Source: Candidatus Woesearchaeota archaeon (GTDB taxonomy: Archaea; Nanobdellota; Nanobdellia; Woesearchaeales; GW2011-AR4). Taken from it: a stretch of DNA of 26,641 nucleotides. The notes beneath the pieces are model-generated. The model ran no database searches. It saw nothing but the letters and a program-made list of their open reading frames with translations, and was not told the DNA's origin. This document shows positions 21,775-26,641 of this stretch, piece after piece. The DNA lies in contig JACPMT010000046.1 in the NCBI GenBank assembly GCA_016185815.1, forward strand, positions 1-26,641, read 5' to 3'. The position numbers and the translations under genes are program-made. Each line of letters begins with the position of its first letter. The first letter of the stretch is position 1.

Positions 21775-22662
21775 TTATATTTTTTTGAATGTTATATTGT
21801 TCAATTCCTTTGCAAGCGCTTCCTGCGCCTTTGTTGACAAATCTCCCGTAGAAATCACCAAAATAGGCAGTTTTTTGAACTGACCCTTGACATAAGCGCT
21901 GCTCAAATCAGAGTCGCTGATTCTTTTCTTGTTTCTTGCCTTGCAGTAATACTGCAGGTTGCCGACAACGCTTGGAATTTCAACAATAAAATCCATCTCT
22001 GAATTTTTTTTTATTATATCGCTGCTTATAACGCTTATTTTATTCTTTTCAAAGAATTTGGCTATGTCTTTCAGGAAATTGTCTTCTTTATCCCTTGGCT
22101 TGTATTTTCTGGGCTCTTTTTTCAGCTTTATCTCTTTTTGAACAACCTCTATCAGCTTTTGCTCTTTTATTTCCTGTCTTGGAATTTTTTCTTCCATCTT
22201 TTTTTCTACTGGCTTTTCTAAAATCTGCAATATTTGCGTTATTAATTTTTCAGCTTCCTCATTTGGCGTTAAGTACCATTTCCAGAAAATTTCTTTGTTA
22301 TCACTGTGAGTTACGTTTAGCGGAACTGCAAAATCCTTGATTTCCCTTAGTGCAACCCTGATTACAGGCTCCTGCTCAGCGTCCCGTAATATTTTGCTTT
22401 GCTGCAACATGTCAAACGCTTTTTTCTCCTTGTCGTTCATATTACCTGTAAATTTCTGCAACATTTCTTCCTGCCCAGCAAGGTAATACAATGGAGAGCC
22501 CCCTACCTTTATTGTCGAGATTTTCAGCCTGCTGCTGGCTGTCAGTTCTGCCAGATGGGCAGACGCCATCAGGATGTTGCTTCCTATTTCCTTGGAAATC
22601 TGGACCGGAAGAACAGGACCTTTGACTTTTATAATATCCACAATTCTCTCTCTAGTTTCCAT
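21775..22662 (-). CDS. Winged-helix protein with C-terminal nuclease-like domain
   Basis: The 295-residue protein is not a named family to me. Residues 1-65 form a winged helix ('RERIVDIIKVKGPVLPVQISKEIGSNILMASAHLAELTASSRL'). Residues 140-195 are a highly charged helical linker. Residues 200-295 look like a restriction-endonuclease-like fold: 'MDFIVEIPSVVGNLQYYCKARNK' (Asp224…Cys240-Lys241), then 'KRISDSDLSSAYVKGQFKKLPILVIST'. This resembles a PD-(D/E)XK core with a degenerate (D/E)XK. It is first in an operon with fen, and a TATA-like ATTATAAAAAC at about 22683-22693 predicts a leaderless transcript. A DNA-repair or replication role is inferred from that context. Confidence 0.72.
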   Translation of the reverse strand: METRERIVDIIKVKGPVLPVQISKEIGSNILMASAHLAELTASSRLKISTIKVGGSPLYYLAGQEEMLQKFTGNMNDKEKKAFDMLQQSKILRDAEQEPVIRVALREIKDFAVPLNVTHSDNKEIFWKWYLTPNEEAEKLITQILQILEKPVEKKMEEKIPRQEIKEQKLIEVVQKEIKLKKEPRKYKPRDKEDNFLKDIAKFFEKNKISVISSDIIKKNSEMDFIVEIPSVVGNLQYYCKARNKKRISDSDLSSAYVKGQFKKLPILVISTGDLSTKAQEALAKELNNITFKKI

Positions 22663-22703
22663 AAGCGAGAAAAAGGCATGTTTGTTTTTATAATTTTCCT
22701 AAA

Positions 22704-23297
22704 TCAGGGCCTTAGCCACCTTACTTCCCAGTAAGTCACGTCATTCTCTGCATCAACGCACCCTATAAGCAGCCTTTTCTTGGTGCTGTGAGCAACCCTG
22801 TTTTTGGATGAGAACTCGTGCCATGTCAGGCTTGAGCCTTCATGCACTGGAAAAACAACCCATCTTGCATGGTCTTCGCCTGGCTTTACTCCTCTGTCAT
22901 AAATCCTGAAATCAGCGCCGAACTTCAGAGCTGTTTTTATTATATAGCCCCTGTTCCTGATGTCCTTGTAAACGCAATACCTAACCCAGAAATTCGGCTC
23001 TGCTTTTTGCGACTTTTTTAAAAGGGTTTCAAAATCAAGCTCCTTGTTTTTTGAGCCATAAACAAAAACCCTCTTTTTTTCCACAAGATAAAGCGCTTCA
23101 ATCAAAGAAAGCTGCACCCTGCCGTCATCAAGCAGCTCGCCATATCTGCTTTGGTTATAGAGCTCTCTAGCATTGTCCGAGCTTTCTGTAAGCACCCTTT
23201 CATTTGAAAAGTATGCCTTGACAGGCTCTTTGTGCTCCTTTGCTTCCTTGTCTTCTTTCTTGGGAAGAACTTCAGATTCTTCCTTTTTCTTAGTCAT
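22704..23297 (-). CDS. endA: tRNA-splicing endonuclease (EndA)
   Basis: The 197-residue protein cuts introns out of archaeal pre-tRNAs at bulge-helix-bulge motifs. The catalytic triad is visible: Tyr133 in 'FRIYDRGVKPG', His143 in 'EDHARWVVFP' and Lys174 in 'AHSTKKRLLIG', with the same spacing as Tyr115/His125/Lys156 of M. jannaschii EndA. A Lys/Glu-rich N-terminal tail of about 28 residues precedes the N-terminal domain, 'RYGELLDDGRVQLSLIEALYLVEKKRV'. The size matches the homotetrameric type. It is divergent from RNase Z, so two tRNA-maturation nucleases share a promoter region. Confidence 0.95.
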   Translation of the reverse strand: MTKKKEESEVLPKKEDKEAKEHKEPVKAYFSNERVLTESSDNARELYNQSRYGELLDDGRVQLSLIEALYLVEKKRVFVYGSKNKELDFETLLKKSQKAEPNFWVRYCVYKDIRNRGYIIKTALKFGADFRIYDRGVKPGEDHARWVVFPVHEGSSLTWHEFSSKNRVAHSTKKRLLIGCVDAENDVTYWEVRWLRP

Positions 23298-23329
23298 ATT
23301 AATTAATTATTTTTAGGTATATTGCATGG

Positions 23330-23347
23330 TTTAAAAAGCTTTTTAAA
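23330..23347. promoter_or_regulatory. 18-bp perfect palindrome serving divergent endA and RNase Z promoters
   Basis: TTTAAAAAG (23330-23338) is followed directly by its reverse complement CTTTTTAAA (23339-23347). The right half lies about 25 nt before the RNase Z ATG at 23370, and the left half lies about 35 nt before the endA ATG at 23297. It could act as a TATA element in both directions. Confidence 0.5.
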
Positions 23348-23369
23348 GTGTTTTACAATACAAAGCAGT

Positions 23370-24260
23370 ATGCAAATTACATTTCTTGGCACTTCTTCAA
23401 TGGTGCCAACCAAAGAGAGAAACCAGACAGCTGTTTTCCTTAGCTACGGCTCTGAAGGCATTTTGTTTGACTGCGGGGAAGGCACCCAAAGGCAGTTCAA
23501 GATAGCCGGAATCAGCCTCACAAAGACAACTAAAATTCTCATCAGCCACTGGCACGGCGACCATGTGCTTGGATTGCCTGGCCTGATTCAGACATTAAGC
23601 TCAATGGATTACAGCGGAAAGCTTGAAATTTATGGACCACAAGGAACTAAAAAGAGAATGGAAAAGATGTTCGAGGCATTTGTTTTTGACAAAAAGATAA
23701 GCTTGGCTGTCAAGGAAGTCAAAAGCGGCATTTTTTTTGAAAACAATGACTTTCAGCTGGAGGCGCATCCATTAGAGCACGGCATAGAGACGCTTGGATA
23801 CAGGTTTGTTGAAAAGGACAAGAGAAAAATTGACATGAAGAAGGTCAAAAAATTCAATATTCCTCATGGGCCCCTGATTGGTAAACTGCAGCAGAACAAG
23901 CCAGTAGAGCATAACGGCAAGAGAATCATGCCTGATGATGTGGCTTATATCGAAGATGGAAAGAAAATCGCTTACATAACAGATACTGTGCTATGCGGCA
24001 ATTGCCACAAAATTGCAGATGGCGTCGATTTACTGATTTGCGAAGCGACTTACTCTTCAAAATTAGTTGACAAGAGCGAAGAATACGGGCATATGACTGC
24101 GAAGCAGGCTGGGCAGCTTGCAAACAAAGCCAATGCAAAGCAGCTTGTACTGATACATTTCAGCGCAAGGTACAAAAATACGCAAGAGCTGGAGGAAGAT
24201 GCAAGAAGCATTTTTGACAATGTGATCTGCGCGAATGATTTTATGAAAATCGAGCTTTGA
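23370..24260 (+). CDS. rnz: Ribonuclease Z (tRNA 3' endonuclease)
   Basis: The 296-residue metallo-beta-lactamase-fold enzyme removes the 3' trailer of pre-tRNAs. Visible signatures are the N-terminal 'FLGTSSMVPT', 'GEGTQRQF', the zinc motif 'HWHGDH' (His60, His62, Asp64, His65), 'HPLEHGIETLGYRF', 'YITDT', 'LICEATY' and the C-terminal histidine in 'LVLIHFSARY'. The length fits the short RNase Z form (about 300). I place the start at the ATG at 23370, directly before the conserved beta strand and about 25 nt downstream of a TATA-like element. A frame starting at 23322 would add 16 unconserved residues and overlap the promoter. Confidence 0.96.
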   Translation: MQITFLGTSSMVPTKERNQTAVFLSYGSEGILFDCGEGTQRQFKIAGISLTKTTKILISHWHGDHVLGLPGLIQTLSSMDYSGKLEIYGPQGTKKRMEKMFEAFVFDKKISLAVKEVKSGIFFENNDFQLEAHPLEHGIETLGYRFVEKDKRKIDMKKVKKFNIPHGPLIGKLQQNKPVEHNGKRIMPDDVAYIEDGKKIAYITDTVLCGNCHKIADGVDLLICEATYSSKLVDKSEEYGHMTAKQAGQLANKANAKQLVLIHFSARYKNTQELEEDARSIFDNVICANDFMKIEL

Positions 24261-24407
24261 ATTTTTAGGTATTAGAATAGTTTAATCGATATTCACACAA
24301 TCAATTTATTAAAATAAATTAAAAAACGAGAGCTTCCTCTGAAAGCAAAGAAGAAAGAGGAAACCTGCTTGTGGAAGTCGATTTGATTGCAAGAGAGATG
24401 ATTTAAA
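24261..24407 (+). promoter_or_regulatory. hjc upstream region with possible structured leader
   Basis: An AT-rich TATA-like region around 24304-24322 precedes hjc by about 90 nt, longer than other promoters here. Within the putative leader, TTCCTCT (24334-24340) and AGAGGAA (24356-24362) are perfectly complementary with a 15-nt loop. No ORF is seen. Confidence 0.35.
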
Positions 24408-24794
24408 ATGTCAGTCAAACAAAAGGGCTCAAAGGCTGAAAGGGAATTATTGCATATGTTCTGGTCAAAGAATTTTGCCACAATTCGCTCTGCAGGCTCC
24501 GGCTCAATGAAATACCCAGGGCCAGATTTGATTGTAAGCAACAAAGCCAGAGTGCTTGCAATAGAGTGCAAGTCAACAAAAAAGAAAAAACAGTATCTTG
24601 ACAGGCATGATTTTGAGCAGCTAAAGGAATTTTGCGATATTTTTGGGGCTGAGCCGTGGTTTGCAGTGAAGTTTGCAAGGAAAGACTGGCTTTTTCTAAG
24701 CTTGGAAGACATAGAAAAGACAGAGAATGGCTATGTGATTGACAGCAAGGTTGCAGAGAGAAGAGGCTTGCTGCTTGAAGAAGTGATAAAGTAG
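24408..24794 (+). CDS. hjc: Archaeal Holliday-junction resolvase Hjc
   Basis: The 128-residue protein is a full-length Hjc, the dimeric nuclease that resolves four-way DNA junctions. Motifs are 'KGSKAEREL' (Glu11), 'SAGSGS' (about 28-33), 'GPDLIV' (Asp40) and 'AIECKST' (Glu53, Lys55), the PD-(D/E)XK active site, then the conserved 'FCDIFGAEPWFAVKF' strand and helix. The length matches archaeal Hjc (about 120-140). It ends in TAG 1 nt before the convergent small membrane protein gene. Confidence 0.96.
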   Translation: MSVKQKGSKAERELLHMFWSKNFATIRSAGSGSMKYPGPDLIVSNKARVLAIECKSTKKKKQYLDRHDFEQLKEFCDIFGAEPWFAVKFARKDWLFLSLEDIEKTENGYVIDSKVAERRGLLLEEVIK

Positions 24795-24795
24795 A

Positions 24796-24987
24796 TTAAT
24801 GCCTTCTCCTCATTCCCCTTTCAATCTTTATCTCTTCCTTGATTACTTTGTCAACAACCCTTTCGATATGAGTTTCTATCCTTGCAATTCTCCTCTCCAT
24901 CAAGACCAAAATTCTTAAAGAATAAACTATAGCTGCCAAAGTCCCTATGATAATAGCAAGTGTTATCTCCTGAACGCCAAAAGCCAT
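24796..24987 (-). CDS. Small single-TM protein with basic/acidic cytoplasmic helix
   Basis: A 63-residue protein of unknown function. A membrane segment at about residues 7-29 is followed by a charged amphipathic helix ('MERRIARIETHIERVVDKVIKEEIKIERGMRRR') with heptad-like spacing, so it may form a coiled coil and self-associate at the membrane. The start at 24987 has an excellent SD, GAGGTGAT, 5 nt upstream. A TTG one codon earlier lies inside that spacer. The TATA-like CTATTTAAATAACC at about 25029-25040 gives a leadered mRNA that fits the SD. Confidence 0.7.
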   Translation of the reverse strand: MAFGVQEITLAIIIGTLAAIVYSLRILVLMERRIARIETHIERVVDKVIKEEIKIERGMRRRH

Positions 24988-25043
24988 CAAATCACCTCAT
25001 TTTTTATTTAAAGGGATATTTTACTTGGTTATTTAAATAGTTT

Positions 25044-25087
25044 TCGCAAATTGAAAATTTGCGAGTACCCCAAAAACATAGTTTTTG
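25044..25087. repeat. Two tandem perfect hairpins
   Basis: The first stem is TCGCAAATT (25044-25052) / AATTTGCGA (25056-25064) with a 3-nt loop. The second is CAAAAAC (25071-25077) / GTTTTTG (25081-25087) with a 3-nt loop. They lie between the primase stop and the promoter of the small membrane protein. A terminator or RNA-processing role for the primase mRNA is possible. Confidence 0.6.
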
Positions 25088-25100
25088 ACAGTTTTCTGCT

Positions 25101-26447
25101 TTACATCTTCAGATAGGATTTAGCAATAGTCTTATTGGCTGCCTTGCCTTCACCCCTGTTCATAAGCCATGACTTCTTTGTTGTATATTGCGCAGGATTT
25201 CTTATCTTCGGGCAGAAATTGTCTGGCTTGCACACTCCAATGCCAAGCATGTACATCTCGTTGCTGCAGTTAGGCGGCAATATCTTTTTTTGCATCTGCT
25301 TGTGATACCTTAACTGGCCAACAAGATACACCTCTCTTAAAGGCTCCTTGTTTTTTGCATTCCATTCCTTAAGCCTTTTCTCAATCATGTCATAGTCCCA
25401 GCCAATTGACGTGAAGTAATTAACAAGTATAAACAAAGCCCTTTTTCGTCCGTCATCCAGCCCATTTAAAATCAGCTTAATGCACGGGGGGAATAATTCC
25501 TCCGGCAGGGCATTTTCAGGAGTTGCAAACTCTTTTCTTTCTTTCGGGCTGTTTGTTTCCCGCTTGATTGCAAAATCCATTGCTTCCATCAAAAGCTGCC
25601 TCGCCTCATTATTTTCAGCATTCTCCCTGTCGAGAAACATGTGCCTGCTTATCCTCACGTTTTTCGGGATTGCAAACTCTTTCCTGAACAGCAAAACCTT
25701 CTCCGGGTTTAGCGGCGCTGAAGCCAAACCGGATTTCTCATGAAGCGAGTAAGGCATCCTGTACAGGTGCCTTGGGGAGATAAGCAAAGTATCAATGTTC
25801 AAGAAAGGCTCTGCATTCAATGCCCTGTTTTTGTTGCTGTAATATACTATCTCACTGGCTTTTTTTCCTGTTTTTTCTATAATGGCATTAAAATTATTTT
25901 CCTCGGATTCCATAATCTTGTCCCCAAGGGGCTTTTTAATCATCTCCTTTATGTACAGCGCAATCTGCCTTGGAGCAGCAGGAAAAAGATTTTTTGTTTC
26001 CCCATCCCGTATCTTACTTGGAAACGCCTCGAAAGGCACTCCGATGTGAAAGCCCCTGTTGCCGGAAAACTTGCACGAGATTGACCTTATCTTATGAAAC
26101 TTCAAAGCCTTAATTACCAAGTCAGCTGCAATCTTTGAATAGTCAAAAAAACCGCAGTCAATGTCAAGCACCAAGTCCCAGCCAATCCTTAAGCTGTCTA
26201 ACTCATGCTTTCTTAGTGAAGTGTCAATTTGCAGAGGATTTTTCCACAGCTCTTCAGAAGCATGGAAGGAAGTGGCGCCTTGCTTTGCAAGCTCAAGGAT
26301 ATCGCTTTGGTGCCTCAGCACATCAGGCCTTTTGCCAAAACTGTCGTTGAACTTTGCAGCAACTTCCTTGTTCCTGGAATTGGCTATAATTTCTTCTTGG
26401 ATATCTGCTCTTTTGTAGTAATTTAATGAAATGTTAATAGGAATCAT
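25101..26447 (-). CDS. Single-chain DNA primase: PriS catalytic domain fused to PriL Fe-S domain
   Basis: The 448-residue protein combines both archaeal primase activities in one chain. The PriS-like part shows the metal-binding 'LVLDIDCGF' (Asp95, Asp97), the nucleotide-binding 'SGNRGFHIGV' (Ser128 to His134), and 'NIDTLLISPRHLYRMPYSLHEKSG' (Asp219, His227). From about 315 a PriL C-terminal domain follows: 'FPPCIKLILNGL' (Cys322), 'ILPPNCSNEMYMLGIGVC' (Cys394, Cys406) and 'NFC' (Cys412), the four cysteines expected for a 4Fe-4S cluster used in primer initiation. Normal archaea use separate PriS (about 350) and PriL (about 400) genes. Fusion is known in Nanoarchaeum and some other DPANN. Most of PriL's N-terminal domain is missing. 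A TATA-like ACTTAAAAATC at about 26466-26476 predicts a leaderless mRNA. Confidence 0.9.
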   Translation of the reverse strand: MIPINISLNYYKRADIQEEIIANSRNKEVAAKFNDSFGKRPDVLRHQSDILELAKQGATSFHASEELWKNPLQIDTSLRKHELDSLRIGWDLVLDIDCGFFDYSKIAADLVIKALKFHKIRSISCKFSGNRGFHIGVPFEAFPSKIRDGETKNLFPAAPRQIALYIKEMIKKPLGDKIMESEENNFNAIIEKTGKKASEIVYYSNKNRALNAEPFLNIDTLLISPRHLYRMPYSLHEKSGLASAPLNPEKVLLFRKEFAIPKNVRISRHMFLDRENAENNEARQLLMEAMDFAIKRETNSPKERKEFATPENALPEELFPPCIKLILNGLDDGRKRALFILVNYFTSIGWDYDMIEKRLKEWNAKNKEPLREVYLVGQLRYHKQMQKKILPPNCSNEMYMLGIGVCKPDNFCPKIRNPAQYTTKKSWLMNRGEGKAANKTIAKSYLKM

Positions 26448-26515
26448 GGATTAAGGAATGTTTTGTGATTTTTAAGTCTTTTGAAATTATGCAATATTAA
26501 GGCTTTGTCCCAAAT

Positions 26516-26551
26516 CTTAAATATAACCGCTGTTAGTCGTTAGACTAACAG
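26516..26551 (+). promoter_or_regulatory. TATA box followed by a perfect operator-like dyad
   Basis: CTTAAATATAAC (about 26516-26527) is a good BRE/TATA. Right after it is a perfect 9-bp inverted repeat CTGTTAGTC (26530-26538) / GACTAACAG (26543-26551) with a GTTA spacer, spanning the predicted transcription start near 26546-26550. This is the classical position for an archaeal repressor site. Confidence 0.6.
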
Positions 26552-26553
26552 GG

Positions 26554-26576
26554 GGTGGACAGTGAAGGTGTCCACC
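26554..26576 (+). promoter_or_regulatory. Leader hairpin touching the start codon
   Basis: GGTGGAC (26554-26560) pairs perfectly with GTCCACC (26570-26576), loop AGTGAAGGT, ending at the base before the ATG at 26577. The GAAGG in the loop (26564-26568) could act as an SD presented or hidden by the stem. Confidence 0.5.
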
Positions 26577-26641
26577 ATGAAAAACAAAACAGCATTAATA
26601 AATAAAATTAAGCTTTTGCTTGGCAGAGCAAAAGCACCAAA
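26577..26641 (+). CDS. Truncated gene at the window edge, function unknown
   Basis: The first 21 codons of a plus-strand frame, starting at ATG 26577, run off the window. The visible peptide begins MKNKTALINKIKLLLGRAK and is lysine-rich. It is too short to assign. The start is supported by the TATA box and leader hairpin. A further perfect stem, GCTTTTGCT/AGCAAAAGC (26612-26620 / 26627-26635), lies inside the frame, so this stretch may instead be part of a structured leader. Confidence 0.4.
   Translation, partial: MKNKTALINKIKLLLGRAKAP

Noticed and set aside
26530..26635. End of an IS200/IS605 element (subterminal hairpins)
   Set aside because: No transposase sequence or target-site features are visible. 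The first dyad sits exactly at a promoter, which fits an operator better.

Overview
This window looks like a piece of an archaeal chromosome, most likely from a small-genome DPANN archaeon (Woesearchaeota/Pacearchaeota-like). The domain assignment is firm: replication factor C small subunit, FEN1, a DNA primase of the archaeal/eukaryotic superfamily, Hjc resolvase, archaeal tRNA-splicing endonuclease, RNase Z, a PAN-type proteasome ATPase, an archaeal/eukaryotic-type tyrosyl-tRNA synthetase, a TrmB-type regulator and TATA-box promoters. The DPANN assignment is an inference from the fused primase, compact layout, reduced domains and lipoprotein-rich surface operon. Arginine is coded mainly by AGA/AGG, and TAA, TGA and TAG are all used as stops.

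Layout. (1) 1-7955, plus strand: a cell-surface locus. It holds a membrane-anchored beta-rich protein, a 1129-residue polytopic membrane protein ending in a lytic-transglycosylase (SLT) domain and a fibronectin type III domain, and three tandem paralogous lipoproteins. (2) 7959-10827, minus strand: rfcS, a PRC-barrel protein, a short-chain dehydrogenase and a stand-alone Cas4-like nuclease. (3) 11116-12416, plus: a small two-TM protein and tyrS, interrupted by an in-frame amber codon at a conserved glutamine. (4) 12417-18667: a proteolysis island with an M16 peptidase (minus), then M24, M29-like and M29 peptidases and PAN (plus). (5) 18897-19838: a TrmB regulator and a divergent promoter driving two tiny ORFs, with a shared operator-like dyad. 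(6) 19896-23297, minus: a Trm5-like methyltransferase, FEN1, a winged-helix/nuclease-like protein and tRNA-splicing endonuclease. (7) 23370-24987: RNase Z, Hjc and a small membrane protein. (8) 25101-26447, minus: a single-chain PriS-PriL primase. (9) 26448-26641: a promoter with a perfect dyad and hairpins in front of a truncated plus-strand gene.

How it works together. Regions 2 and 6-8 supply replication and repair (clamp loader, flap endonuclease, primase, resolvase, possible nucleases) and tRNA maturation (intron splicing, 3' end processing, G37 methylation, tyrosylation). Region 4 couples proteasomal unfolding to peptide hydrolysis down to amino acids, fitting a peptide-scavenging lifestyle. 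Region 1 is the most unusual part: a lysozyme-fold enzyme displayed by an archaeon beside a family of repeated disulfide-rich surface modules, a plausible contact or predation apparatus. Most promoters place a TATA box about 25 nt before the start codon, implying largely leaderless transcripts.

No rRNA, tRNA, CRISPR array or intact transposon was recognised. No gene-free stretch exceeds 300 bases.
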